Shown piece after piece: positions 16,875 through 26,389 of a DNA stretch of 64,000 bases. Each line of letters begins with the position of its first letter. Position 1 is the stretch's first letter. The stretch lies in NCBI RefSeq assembly GCF_031851795.1, contig NZ_CP134696.1:6944001-7008000 (forward strand), given 5' to 3'. Position numbers and translations under genes: made by a program. The notes beneath the pieces are model-generated. The model saw nothing but the letters and a program-made list of their open reading frames with translations. It was not told where the DNA came from and searched no databases. Origin of the DNA: Pontibacter sp. G13. Its GTDB lineage: Bacteria > Bacteroidota > Bacteroidia > J057.

Positions 16875-19800
16875 TTATTTGATGCTCAGTTTGCGGGTCC
16901 ATGAACCTGCCTCTGAAACAATTTGTACGGTATATACTCCCTGTGCAAGATGCTTGACAGAGAGGCGTTGGTTGAACGTTCCTTGAGTGGAAGTCAACTG
17001 CTCACGAACTACGGTGCGTCCGTCCATGCTGAATACCTTAACATCCCAATTGCCTTGTGGCAGCGCCTCGAATTCGAGCGTCAACCAAGCAGAGGCAGGG
17101 TTTGGATGCATCTTGATATTTCCAGCCAATAGATCGTTGTTCAATCCTACGGTAGTCAAGTTGATGGTTTTGACAACTGTAGTTGATCCACAATCGTTGA
17201 GGACTTCCAAGGTAACCTTGAAGGTGTCATTCTGGGCGTAGGTGTGAATCGTAGTGGATTCGTTTCCACCCATGTTGCCATCACCAAAGTCCCAAGAGAC
17301 GGAATCGCCTGTCGAAGTAGCGTCGAAGGTTACTTCGCCTCCAGCTACAGAGTAGGTAAAGTCTGCGATCGGCAGGGAATCTTGGTAAACGATAGTCACA
17401 TCGCCGGAAGCCAATTCACAGCCATTGACATCAGTGATAGTGCCAGAGTAGGTTCCGTATCCGACACCTACCAAATCTTCAGAAGTGCTACCATCACTCC
17501 ATAGGAAGGTGTAAGGGGTGATACCGCCTTCAACCGTGATGTCGATCATGCCATCGGTATCTCCGTAGCAATCCACGTCCATGACGGTAACATTGGTGAA
17601 TGCCAAAGAGTCTGGTTCAACAATTTCGACGGAATCCGTAGCGGTACAACCGTATGCATCCGTTACGGTGACGGAATACATGCCGGCAGTGATTCCTTCC
17701 AAGGTATCGGTAGTAGCCGGACCTGCATTGTTCCATGCGTAGCTATACGGCATGACTCCATCAGTGGCAGCCAGGTACAGAGATGCAGTAGAATCTCCCG
17801 CACAAGAGATGGTATCTCCGATGGTCAAAGCCGCATCGACAGCGGAAGCAGGGATATTCACAGTGACAGTATCGAAAGTGAAGAAGCCCAACGTGTCTAC
17901 TGCAACACCGATGATGGTGCTGTCTGTGATGTTTGCGCCTGTGGCGTTGGCCAGTGTAATGGTCTGGGTGGAATCTCCCGTGCTCCAGCTATATTGCCCA
18001 TTTGGCAGGAAGCCCAAGTCGAGGGTTTCTCCCAAACAGGTATTGATGGTGTCGGAGGCTCCCAGAGACACAACGGGTGCTGTGCCAATGGCAAAGTTGT
18101 CAAATAGAACCCCTTCGTAAGAGACGGAACCGTCGGAACCAAATGCGAAACGGAATTTCACGCTAGGCATGCCTACCAGAGAAGTGTCCAATGCGTGAAC
18201 AGCTCTAAACCATCCACCGGAAGCACCAGCCCAAGCAGTGTCCTGACCTCCAGGATTTCCGTTGATACCATCTTGGTTGTACCAATTGAAGAGGTCATTC
18301 AGTTCTCCCACTCGCTGCCAAGAAGCACCACCGTCAATAGAGGATTGGAACACCAAACCATCATAGCTACTCTCTGTATCCAGCCAAAGATCCATGCCGA
18401 CCATGACCTCGCCGCTCAATCCAGAAAGATCGAAACAAGGGGTTACCAAAGCCGATTGCTCGCTGTTGTTGTAGTTGCCAGACAGATTAGTTGCCCAAAC
18501 GGAAACGCCGGAAGATGCAGAATCCAAGGTGCCACCAGAAGGAATTCCCCACTCCCAGCTCGGATTTGATCCTTCAACCACCCAGTAGGTAGGGAAGGTC
18601 TCGAAGTCCTCTACGAATGGGAACGTCGAAATGGTCGGAACGTGGAAGATGGTCTGGGTGATGGTGTCGTTTGCTGGAAGCTGGTCCGCTGGAGAGGTCG
18701 TTGTAACGATGGTCACCAATGTGTGGGCGCCGGGTGCAGAGAAATCTGCAGTAGCGGTAAACGTAAAGCTACCAGAGGTGCCTGCTACCACCAATCCAAT
18801 GCTTTCTGGAGCGGTGAATGGACCTCCATCTACGGAGAATGAAGCTTCGGCATTGGGGATATCCAAGACCCCAGAGTTGGCATACTCAACGGTAACAGGC
18901 GTCATTGCCGTAAATCCGCAACCAGATTCTGTTACATCGGAAGTTGCATTGGCCATGTCGTAGTTGAGGATCTCCTTGATTTCGATGTTGTCAAGGAAGA
19001 TATCGTTGTCTTCAGGGTCATTGACTTGGCCTTCAGAAGCATAGAATGCAACGATGATATCCTGCCCCATGTAGAAGGACAGATCGATGGTATCTGTTTG
19101 TCCGAGGTGACTGATCGAATTGTTCAGATCGTATGTGACCAGCGCGGTGTATGAACTTCCGCAATCTGTCGAAATCATGACTTTCACGAAATCATCCGAT
19201 CCGAATATCCCCGGGTTGGATGAGCTATAATCCGTCATCCCCAATTCGTAGATCAGATTGGTGGTGGCCGTTGCTGTGAACTTCGGACTTACGATCCAGT
19301 CCTCACGGGTATCTGAGTATAGGTTGATTTTCGCGCTGATTCCATTGGGATGGCTACCATCATTGAGGAAATCATCGTCTACCCAAGAATCTGCACCGAC
19401 AGAAGCTGGGAAATTCACCCCACGTGCCTCATACCATCCGGTAGAGAGGGAAGACAAGTTGCTGCCTGTGTATCCAGTAAAGTCCACGACAGGAAGTGGG
19501 CTGGCATAGACAGGTGCGTTTTCCACTTGGAAGGAAGTCGTATCGTTAGGATTTGCCGCAATTCCTTGGGCAGTACCAATCAACTCGATATCATATACAC
19601 CAACTATCGAAAGGTCGGCAACATTGGTGATCGTCACGTCGAGGGAGTCTCCTGCATTCAGGGTTCCTGTATTGACCGTGGTGGAGAAGTTCTGTACGTT
19701 TCCTCCATTGGATACATTGGCATACAGGGTTACAGGATTAACTGCAAAGTCCAAGGTTCCCGAGCCTTTTTGCTTAAGGCGGGTACTGATGGTCTCCTGA

Positions 19801-20417
19801 GATCCCAAACATCCGCTCAGTGAGGCGATGGCATTGACTTCGATATCTACCAATTGGGGTTCGAAGATCTCTACATTGTCTACAATCCAGTAGTAGGAAT
19901 AGTCTCCTGTCCAGCGGAATCGTACCTGTACGGTGCTGTATCCTGCTGCGTAGGGAGAAAGGTCAATGCTCTCGGTTTGTGGGTTGGCGGTTGTGGCAGT
20001 TCCTGTCAAAACCGATGTCCAGAAGAAGCCATTGTAGACTTCCACTTCGTAAGCGCCTCCGAAACCTCCGAGGAAGTAATGATCGAATTCGAGCGTAACT
20101 ACCGATGCAGAAGAAGCATCGAAGGTAGGCGTTTCGAGGCTCACGTCCTCGGCACCACCTGAGGAGGAGTACCAGTCACTATCGAAGATCGCCGCTGGAT
20201 CCGATATGGGAGCATTCAAGGAACGGAATCCCGGGTTGTCAAATACCCAAACATCGAAGGTTGGGTCTCCTTGGTCGATGACATTGGTCCAACCTGTCGG
20301 AGGTGTACTTCCTGAGGCTGAACTGAAGTCTTCAGAGACGAATACTTGCTGGGCTTGCAGAGGCATAGTCACAGCAAGAATCAGCATGCCCAAAATGGGT
20401 AGCAGTTTCATGTTCAT
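16875..20417 (-). CDS. Giant T9SS surface protein: choice-of-anchor J, SprB-like repeats, PKD
   Basis: 1180 residues with a signal peptide (MNMKLLPILGMLILAVTMPLQAQ). Three MAM-like 'choice-of-anchor J' modules are visible at about 25-190 (EDFSSASGSTPPTGW), 310-490 and 600-770 (FVEDFETFPTYW). Beta-sandwich stretches lie between them. At about 860-1000 two SprB-type units appear (for example DVDCYGDTDGMIDITVEGG, and DAYGCTATDSVEIVEPD), and at about 1010-1080 a PKD module (FTYSVAGGEVTFDATSTGDS, WDFGDGN). The C-terminus is a Por sorting domain (MHPNPASAWLTLEF, LAQGVYTVQIVSE). SprB repeats are known from gliding adhesins of Flavobacterium. The protein is probably a surface adhesin or structural protein; no catalytic site is seen. 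Confidence 0.85.
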   Translation of the reverse strand: MNMKLLPILGMLILAVTMPLQAQQVFVSEDFSSASGSTPPTGWTNVIDQGDPTFDVWVFDNPGFRSLNAPISDPAAIFDSDWYSSSGGAEDVSLETPTFDASSASVVTLEFDHYFLGGFGGAYEVEVYNGFFWTSVLTGTATTANPQTESIDLSPYAAGYSTVQVRFRWTGDYSYYWIVDNVEIFEPQLVDIEVNAIASLSGCLGSQETISTRLKQKGSGTLDFAVNPVTLYANVSNGGNVQNFSTTVNTGTLNAGDSLDVTITNVADLSIVGVYDIELIGTAQGIAANPNDTTSFQVENAPVYASPLPVVDFTGYTGSNLSSLSTGWYEARGVNFPASVGADSWVDDDFLNDGSHPNGISAKINLYSDTREDWIVSPKFTATATTNLIYELGMTDYSSSNPGIFGSDDFVKVMISTDCGSSYTALVTYDLNNSISHLGQTDTIDLSFYMGQDIIVAFYASEGQVNDPEDNDIFLDNIEIKEILNYDMANATSDVTESGCGFTAMTPVTVEYANSGVLDIPNAEASFSVDGGPFTAPESIGLVVAGTSGSFTFTATADFSAPGAHTLVTIVTTTSPADQLPANDTITQTIFHVPTISTFPFVEDFETFPTYWVVEGSNPSWEWGIPSGGTLDSASSGVSVWATNLSGNYNNSEQSALVTPCFDLSGLSGEVMVGMDLWLDTESSYDGLVFQSSIDGGASWQRVGELNDLFNWYNQDGINGNPGGQDTAWAGASGGWFRAVHALDTSLVGMPSVKFRFAFGSDGSVSYEGVLFDNFAIGTAPVVSLGASDTINTCLGETLDLGFLPNGQYSWSTGDSTQTITLANATGANITDSTIIGVAVDTLGFFTFDTVTVNIPASAVDAALTIGDTISCAGDSTASLYLAATDGVMPYSYAWNNAGPATTDTLEGITAGMYSVTVTDAYGCTATDSVEIVEPDSLAFTNVTVMDVDCYGDTDGMIDITVEGGITPYTFLWSDGSTSEDLVGVGYGTYSGTITDVNGCELASGDVTIVYQDSLPIADFTYSVAGGEVTFDATSTGDSVSWDFGDGNMGGNESTTIHTYAQNDTFKVTLEVLNDCGSTTVVKTINLTTVGLNNDLLAGNIKMHPNPASAWLTLEFEALPQGNWDVKVFSMDGRTVVREQLTSTQGTFNQRLSVKHLAQGVYTVQIVSEAGSWTRKLSIK

Positions 20418-20845
20418 GTAAGAATAGTTGGTAAGGATTTAGATGCGTATTCCCCTGTGTGTTTAATTACAGGAGTGAAATTTTATGTAAAAAGAAATAT
20501 CCCGCTGTTGGCATCAGAGCATGCCGGGTATACAAAAGGATGAAAGGGCCCGAAAGTACAGGAATATGGATATCGTGCATTCTGCCAATATTGGGAAAAT
20601 GCAACTTGTCAATCTGGATAAGTGGAAAAAGATGAATGGGGAGTAATCCTATCGAGCGCTTCCTGCTTTTGAAGCCGTAATGTTAGCCAAATTTTAATAA
20701 ATAAAAAATTCGGAGAAGGGATAATATGCGAATGAAACGGAGGAAATACCATCTATCACCGTTAGTTTGTTCGTTGTCCTATCCAAATTAGGTTGGCCTT
20801 CATTTTCCCTATACCTTTGTATCGTTGTTTAAACATTGAGTTGCT
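20418..20845. other. Divergent intergenic region, AT-rich
   Basis: 428 bp between the leftward giant surface-protein gene and the rightward amine oxidase gene. It holds no credible reading frame. It contains an AT-rich stretch (about 20690-20725) and a promoter for the oxidase near its right end; the leftward promoter was not located. Confidence 0.6.
20793..20819 (+). promoter_or_regulatory. Bacteroidota-type promoter for the amine oxidase gene
   Basis: TACCTTTG (20812-20819) matches the TAnnTTTG -7 element of the Bacteroidota primary sigma factor. A TTG (20793-20795) lies about 17 bp upstream as a -33 candidate, slightly closer than the usual spacing. The ATG follows 27 bp later. Confidence 0.6.
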
Positions 20846-21898
20846 ATGCAGGAGGTAATCATTTTGGGAGGCGGATTGACTGGGCTGACTTTGGCCCATC
20901 TACTTCGTTCAAAAGGGATTGAAGCCTTGATTCTGGAGGCGCGCCCAAGGCTGGGAGGAAGAATTTTGACGGATCGGAAGGCGGGACAAGCACCGGTCGA
21001 ACTGGGAGCTACTTGGCTGGGACGCAAGCATTCAGCCTTGACGAAATTGCTGGAAGCCTTGGAACTGAAGACCTTTAGGCAGGAACTGGGAGACGCTGCG
21101 ATTTATGAACCTATCTCGACCAGCCCTCATCAATTGGTCAAACTACCTCCCAACGATGACCCTTCATTTCGGATTGTAGGAGGTTCAGATTCGCTCATTT
21201 CTGCGCTGGCATCTACCTTGGAGGATTCCCAAATCAAGCTGGATCACGTCGTTAGTCGCTTGATTTTCAATGGGGAATTTTGGACTGTTCAAACCTCTCA
21301 AGGAGATTATCAAGCCCCCAAAGTGGTATCCACCTTGCCGCCAAACCTATTGGTGCAGACTGTAGGATTCGACCCTGTTTTACCAGAAGAAATGGCGCAA
21401 TTGGCCAAGGAAACCCATACTTGGATGGGAGAATCGATCAAGGTAGGATTGCGTTACGAAAGCCCTTTTTGGAGAGATGCACCCTACAGCGGAACGATAA
21501 TGAGCAATGTTGGGCCGATTCCGGAGATGTATGATCACGCTGATCAGGCAGATACTTCATTTGCTCTCAAGGGATTCTTCAATGGCTCCTATCACTCACT
21601 CAAACAGGAAGATAGACTCAGGCTCGTCATGGCTCAATTGCGGAAGTACTATGGAAATCAGGCGACTACCTTCACGGAGTTTGTCGAAAAGGTCTGGGTG
21701 AACGAGCCTTTTACCTTTTCTCCCTATCAAGGACACATCTATCCGCATCAAAATAATGGAGCTGATCAATTCAGGGAACCGCTCTATGATGGCACTTTCT
21801 TCCTAGCTGGATCAGAAACAGCAGACCAATTCCCCGGATACATGGATGGAGCGGTTCGAAGTGCTAACCATGTTTTCAGACAATTAACTTCCTCGTAG
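20846..21898 (+). CDS. FAD-dependent amine oxidase family flavoprotein
   Basis: 350 residues. The N-terminus IILGGGLTGLTLAHLL is a Rossmann GxGxxG-type FAD-binding motif, followed by EARPRLGGRI, the second FAD signature of the flavin-containing amine oxidase family. The C-terminus GTFFLAGSETADQFPGYMDGA is the terminal FAD-contact block typical of monoamine oxidases and related desaturases. The protein is somewhat shorter than many members. It is probably soluble and uses molecular oxygen, oxidising an amine or a carotenoid-like substrate; the substrate is not readable. It forms a single-gene unit with its own promoter and terminator. Confidence 0.85.
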   Translation: MQEVIILGGGLTGLTLAHLLRSKGIEALILEARPRLGGRILTDRKAGQAPVELGATWLGRKHSALTKLLEALELKTFRQELGDAAIYEPISTSPHQLVKLPPNDDPSFRIVGGSDSLISALASTLEDSQIKLDHVVSRLIFNGEFWTVQTSQGDYQAPKVVSTLPPNLLVQTVGFDPVLPEEMAQLAKETHTWMGESIKVGLRYESPFWRDAPYSGTIMSNVGPIPEMYDHADQADTSFALKGFFNGSYHSLKQEDRLRLVMAQLRKYYGNQATTFTEFVEKVWVNEPFTFSPYQGHIYPHQNNGADQFREPLYDGTFFLAGSETADQFPGYMDGAVRSANHVFRQLTSS

Positions 21899-21931
21899 TG
21901 AACGATAAACATCCGTAAGCTGGTCATATAG

Positions 21932-21964
21932 AAAAGCCGCCATTCTGTCGAATAGCGGCTTTTT
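21932..21964 (+). terminator. Rho-independent terminator after the amine oxidase
   Basis: AGCCGC (21935-21940) and GCGGCT (21955-21960) form the stem with flanking A and T runs. The T tract begins the 3' region of the leftward gene on the other strand, so it may act in both directions. Confidence 0.75.
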
Positions 21965-21975
21965 GCGTGAGGAAT

Positions 21976-23079
21976 TCATGATGCAATCATTGCCTCGTGG
22001 TAATCTCGTAACTCCCGATAAAATGAATTACCGTTTCTCTGGTCAATGGCATTGGACAAATCGGTCAATCTTTGGTTCAGCCAAGAGATCGATTCTCCCA
22101 GATCGCAAGTTTCTCCCTTCAATGGGAACCCTGTTTCTGCCTTCTCCACCTTCAATGAGATGTCCGAAAGACCCGATGCCGACATGGCCCTGAAAAACAT
22201 GTGAACACCCAGATAGAACCAATACAGCTTGTACTCGGGTTGTCTCGCGGCTGTAAATGGAAGTTGTTTTTCCAGAATCTTCCGGCCCTGCACCCATTGG
22301 CCCGTCATGGCGCAATACATGAGTAGATATCCAATATCATCTAGCCAAGGCGTATCAAAATCCATTTCTCGCTGGGCATTGGCAAACATATGGGCTGCTT
22401 CCTCTTCCTGATTCAACATGAGATGCGCAAATGCAGCTGCAGGAAAAGTCGTGGCAGGAACGTCTTTGCAAGTTTTTCGCTTAGACAAGACTACCTGTAC
22501 GGAGTCAAGCGCCTGTTGGTAGTCTTTCTGAAACATGAACAACTCCATGAGCGCATTGGGTTGGCATGCTTCGCAGTCATCGAGGCTTCCTGCTTCTTCA
22601 TCCAATTTGTATGCTTCATAATGCTCAGCCGCCACTTTCAATTCTCCTTGATAAATGGCAAGGAGGCATTTGAAATAGTGAATCACCTTGGTGCCGGCAT
22701 CTGCCTCTTGATACCGTTTTTCCATATCCAACCGAAGCTGTTCGATCTTGGCTTTGGAGATAGAGGTGAATTGTGGCAGGGAAATAATCACCCATTTGTA
22801 GCACCACAGTACTCGGAACCGATCATACCACGACGGATATTGGTCTATGTAGTTGAGCAACCAAGGAAATGAGCCGATCGCCAAATCCTTCTTGTTGAGA
22901 TGAGTGACCAGATTCAAATAGGAGTACCGTGCCTCGAACTCCAAATCGTGGTTTTTGAGGACTTGTGCTCGTTGGATACATTTCTGAAGAATAGGTTCAA
23001 ATTCTTCCTTGGCTTCGGCTTCATCGATGAGATCCACCGTCTCGGCGATTTGTTCGGCTGTGTCAAATGCGAATTTCAT
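21976..23079 (-). CDS. Helical-repeat (TPR-like) partner of the HSP90-like protein
   Basis: 367 residues, no signal peptide. The protein is almost wholly alpha-helical with a TPR-like alternation of helices: ILQKCIQRAQVLKNHDLEFEA, VIHYFKCLLAIYQGELKVAAE, ALMELFMFQKDYQQALDSVQ, AFAHLMLNQEEEAAHMFANA. A CxxC pair lies in DDCEACQPN. The start ATG overlaps the stop of the upstream HSP90-like gene by four bases (ATGA, 23076-23079), so translation is coupled. TPR proteins are common partners of HSP90 in eukaryotes, but there the contact is with a C-terminal EEVD tail that this HSP90 lacks. A co-chaperone role is inference from position and fold only. Confidence 0.7.
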   Translation of the reverse strand: MKFAFDTAEQIAETVDLIDEAEAKEEFEPILQKCIQRAQVLKNHDLEFEARYSYLNLVTHLNKKDLAIGSFPWLLNYIDQYPSWYDRFRVLWCYKWVIISLPQFTSISKAKIEQLRLDMEKRYQEADAGTKVIHYFKCLLAIYQGELKVAAEHYEAYKLDEEAGSLDDCEACQPNALMELFMFQKDYQQALDSVQVVLSKRKTCKDVPATTFPAAAFAHLMLNQEEEAAHMFANAQREMDFDTPWLDDIGYLLMYCAMTGQWVQGRKILEKQLPFTAARQPEYKLYWFYLGVHMFFRAMSASGLSDISLKVEKAETGFPLKGETCDLGESISWLNQRLTDLSNAIDQRNGNSFYRELRDYHEAMIAS

Positions 23080-24866
23080 GATAGGCTTTGGTCAATGATC
23101 GTCAGGAGGTTTTCATTCATGCACGCCAATTCTTTGGCTGTCAATGGATAATGGCTCATCATCAAGGTGTTGAAATAGATCATCTGGACATGTGGCTCCA
23201 GTTTTTTGATCTGTTTTACCTCAAAGAGCTTTTGGACGATGGGATTCTTGAGATTGAGGAATAGCTGAGACCGGAATGTAGGGCTGAAGTCAAATAGCGA
23301 GGCAGTTACTCCTGCCCAATCGTCTTTGGCTTCATCGTTGATCTGCTTGAGATCGCGTTGCTGGAGATTTTGCTGAGACATGTAGCACATGGCCGGAAGC
23401 TCAGCTGGCTCAAATTGCTTGAGATCTAGTTCTACCTCAAACTCCATCAGCATGGCCTGCAAGGACTCGATCAAGGGACGATAGCGATCATAGACCTCGA
23501 TATCGGGATCTTGCAGGATACTTCCAAAGAATTGGGCATTGACGCGCTGGATCATCTTTCCACCTGCTCCAATGTGGGCATAGGCTTCAAAAATAGAGGT
23601 GTCATAGATGTACCCCGCATTGATGATGAGTTGGTCATTGGCCTTGGCAATGGGCAACAACTGCCGATATTCGTCCAAATCCGGCACGTAGAGCAGTTTG
23701 TCGGTCCGCTTCAGAATCTCGGACAGAGAAAGACGGCCTTCGGAGGTCGGGAACACCAGCCATTCCACGATGAACCGAAAGAAGCCTTCATCGGTCAGGG
23801 CAAGCGATTTCAAGGCCTGCCCGTGAATGCTGAGGATTTCCTGAAGTGCCCTCGGATCTTCTTGGGACAGCTTGACGAGATATCCCTTGATGGATTCGCC
23901 AAGATCATGGCGAACCGATTCTAGTGTCTCATTGTCGTAGATTTCCTCTCGGGAAGCTGTCGTAGCCAGATTTTGGGAATTGACCACTACACGGACAAAA
24001 AATGCCCAATCCGGAAGCAACTTCTCCGTCTGGTTGCTGACATACATGTGCTTGATGTACACAGTATGCCTACTCGAAGATCCTGCATGGGTCTGATGTG
24101 GAAGAACATAGGCCATCCCCTGGGTTTTCCCGGAACGATCCTGAATGGGAAAGTGGAATTGGAACTGATCGTTGAGGGCGTACTTCCCAAATCTGAGGGC
24201 TTGATCCGTCATGCCCTGTGCTTCCCATGGGAATTTTCGGTCGAATAATTCTTGCGCTCCCACATTGATCGAAAACCAGACAGGTAGCGGCAAGTAGTCT
24301 GCATATCGATGGAGGAGCTGGCGGATTTTGCTTTCGTCAAGTGGAATATCGGGCTTGATTTCCAATCTGACGATGGTTCCTGTTTCCATGTCAGACTCGA
24401 TGGATTCGATCTGATAGGTTCCGTTGGTACGTCCTGTCCACTTGAAAACTTCCGATCCTGCGGCAGCACGGCTGGTGACCTCTATTTTTTCAGAGACCAT
24501 GAAGCAAGACAGCAGGCCAATTCCAAATTGACCGATGAAATCTTCATTGTTCCGATCAAACAGATTGTACCGGTCTGACTTGGAACTCGCACCGATTTTG
24601 GAAAGGAATGTCTCCATATCATCGGAGGTCAGGCCGATTCCATTGTCTCGCATCAGCAATACGCGACCGTCCGCCTGTTCGAAAAATTCTAGATGGATGG
24701 AGGGATTAAATGCCTCATGCTGTTTTCGGCGAGCGATAGCATCATGGGCATTTTGGAGCAACTCTCGGAGGAATACATCCCAATTACTGTAAAGGCTATC
24801 AGACAGAACTTTTAGGACACCTGTCAAGTCCACTTGGAACAGTGATTCTTTCATGTTGTTGTGCAA
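23076..24866 (-). CDS. Noncanonical HSP90-family ATPase
   Basis: 596 residues. The N-terminal GHKL ATPase is intact: FLRE35LLQN39AHD42A (catalytic Glu, Mg-binding Asn, adenine-binding Asp), D74NGIG78, and a glycine-rich lid around F110-IGQFGIG. The middle domain follows, without the long charged linker of eukaryotic HSP90. The C-terminus ends in IDQSLS, without EEVD. The GTIARSGT segment of HtpG is replaced by LSKIGASSKSD. This matches a separate bacterial 'HSP90 family' group rather than HtpG itself. It is the first gene of a two-gene unit with the helical-repeat protein. Clients are unknown. Start M1 or M5 cannot be separated. Confidence 0.85.
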   Translation of the reverse strand: MHNNMKESLFQVDLTGVLKVLSDSLYSNWDVFLRELLQNAHDAIARRKQHEAFNPSIHLEFFEQADGRVLLMRDNGIGLTSDDMETFLSKIGASSKSDRYNLFDRNNEDFIGQFGIGLLSCFMVSEKIEVTSRAAAGSEVFKWTGRTNGTYQIESIESDMETGTIVRLEIKPDIPLDESKIRQLLHRYADYLPLPVWFSINVGAQELFDRKFPWEAQGMTDQALRFGKYALNDQFQFHFPIQDRSGKTQGMAYVLPHQTHAGSSSRHTVYIKHMYVSNQTEKLLPDWAFFVRVVVNSQNLATTASREEIYDNETLESVRHDLGESIKGYLVKLSQEDPRALQEILSIHGQALKSLALTDEGFFRFIVEWLVFPTSEGRLSLSEILKRTDKLLYVPDLDEYRQLLPIAKANDQLIINAGYIYDTSIFEAYAHIGAGGKMIQRVNAQFFGSILQDPDIEVYDRYRPLIESLQAMLMEFEVELDLKQFEPAELPAMCYMSQQNLQQRDLKQINDEAKDDWAGVTASLFDFSPTFRSQLFLNLKNPIVQKLFEVKQIKKLEPHVQMIYFNTLMMSHYPLTAKELACMNENLLTIIDQSLS

Positions 24867-25089
24867 ACCTTTCTGGATGTTGAGGAGGAATTTGCCTTTC
24901 TTCTATGACATTGGAAATTGGAAGAAAATCAAATACCACCCAGCTGGGAGATTTATCCCAATGGGTAATTAGAGGGGTTGCACAATATACAGAGGATTGT
25001 CAGAAAATCAGAAATTGGAGGTGGATAATTGGCTGGATGCCTATAAGCCCAAACGGTTGTTGGCTTCGATTTGGAGAGTGATGAGGAAG

Positions 25090-25605
25090 TCACTTGATCC
25101 GGACGCCTTGTGTGGTGAATGACAATCCCCGTTGGCCATAAGTGGAGATCATGACTGCCTCGAAGAGAGGTTCAATCCCATTCGGTGATTTCTGCCAATC
25201 AAAGTGGAAATTCGCTCCGGTACCTCCTGTTTTGTCTATTTCGTGTATCACCAATTCGACGGTTTCCATCGGAGCAATAAAGATCGGGTGGGGGAGATAA
25301 TCGTGAATCTTGGTGCCTTGGGTATCGAAATATTGTGCTTTGGAGATAAATACAGTGTCCTCAAGGGAGGGATTGCGGAGGCTCACCGTGACGGTCAGGT
25401 CGGTGGTTCTTTGCTCGGAAATGCTGTAAATCTGCGAATAGATGGACAGATAGCTACTTCCCGCTTCAAGGGAGTCCTTTCCTTCGAGCATGGCGGTTCG
25501 GTTGTCCCAATTGACAGGGCGTGGGGCTGCGGTAGGTTGCTGGGGCTGTGGATCGCAGCTCGATAGTATCAAGATCAACAACCCGAGTATCATCTTATTT
25601 CCCAT
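25090..25605 (-). CDS. DUF3124-like lipoprotein
   Basis: 171 residues. The N-terminus MGNKMILGLLILILSSC carries a lipobox (L-S-S-C17), so the mature protein starts at Cys17 and is membrane-anchored. The body matches the DUF3124 pattern: SSYLSIYSQIYSISEQR, DLTVTVSLRNPSLEDTVFI, FIAPMETVELVIHE, and a final GQRGLSFTTQGVRIK. The family is a small beta-sandwich of unknown function found in envelopes. It lies upstream of the HSP90-like gene on the same strand but 220 bp away, so it is probably a separate unit. Confidence 0.75.
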   Translation of the reverse strand: MGNKMILGLLILILSSCDPQPQQPTAAPRPVNWDNRTAMLEGKDSLEAGSSYLSIYSQIYSISEQRTTDLTVTVSLRNPSLEDTVFISKAQYFDTQGTKIHDYLPHPIFIAPMETVELVIHEIDKTGGTGANFHFDWQKSPNGIEPLFEAVMISTYGQRGLSFTTQGVRIK

Positions 25606-25684
25606 AGCTCAAAGGATATATGAACTGTGAACTTCCCACTTTTTGATGAGCTTTTAGATTCGGAAAGTCAGCGTTTCCTGCATC

Positions 25685-26206
25685 CTAGGGCATGGTGACT
25701 TCCGTAGTCTTCCCGGCTGTAGAAAAGGCCACGATCTTGATATCACTCGGTATCTCAAGGGCAACCGCCGCTTGGGTATTGAAAGATTGTTCAGGGGCAA
25801 TGTGGAATTCATAGTGAATAACCCATTTGGATCCCTGCGCCTCTACGTCGGTGATTTCGATGCGATGGGCACTATGGGAAGCCATGGTGATGATGGCGGC
25901 AACAGCATTCTGGGTGAAGTCAATTTGGGTGATCTCATTGTCCATGGTCTTGGCAATCCCAAAGACGGTCTCCAGGGCTTCTTGGCTCGCAAAGGTCCTA
26001 AACTCTACAGAATCTTGGAGCATCACATCGTTTTTGACAAAGTAGCCTTGCAAGTAGGTAGGATTGATGGATTGGGCTTGGTCCTCCGAGTTAATCGCCT
26101 CAGTGGAGGGAGTCACAGAATCAGCTTTGGATTCCTGATTGGATGGCGTGCATGCAAATAGACATAGGGTGGAGATTGCCAAAAAGGACCAGAAGAGCAT
26201 TCGCAT
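25685..26206 (-). CDS. Lipoprotein, possibly PrcB-like domain
   Basis: The frame opens with a TTG at 26224; the ATG at 26206 (MRMLFWSFLAISTLCLFAC) is preferred and ends in a lipobox (L-F-A-C19), giving 173 residues. After a Ser/Glu-rich linker, the domain reads FRTFASQEALETVF, then IDFTQNAVAAIITM and RIEITDVEAQGSKWVIHYEFH. This resembles the PrcB C-terminal fold of secreted proteinase-associated proteins, but the match is by eye. The neighbouring DUF3124 lipoprotein is on the same strand 79 bp downstream, so the two may be co-transcribed. Function unknown. Confidence 0.6.
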   Translation of the reverse strand: MRMLFWSFLAISTLCLFACTPSNQESKADSVTPSTEAINSEDQAQSINPTYLQGYFVKNDVMLQDSVEFRTFASQEALETVFGIAKTMDNEITQIDFTQNAVAAIITMASHSAHRIEITDVEAQGSKWVIHYEFHIAPEQSFNTQAAVALEIPSDIKIVAFSTAGKTTEVTMP

Positions 26207-26389
26207 AGTTTCGATATTTCTCAAACTTGTGATTTCAACCCTTACATGAGGTATTGGTTTTTTCCGGGCTGATAAAACCCACTAGCCACTTTCCGGAACC
26301 TCTTGGTGAAACTGTCTATATTTGAAAATTGAATTTTCATGAAGTAATCTAAAAGCGTATCCGTTTCGCACAACCTTAATTCCCATTTC

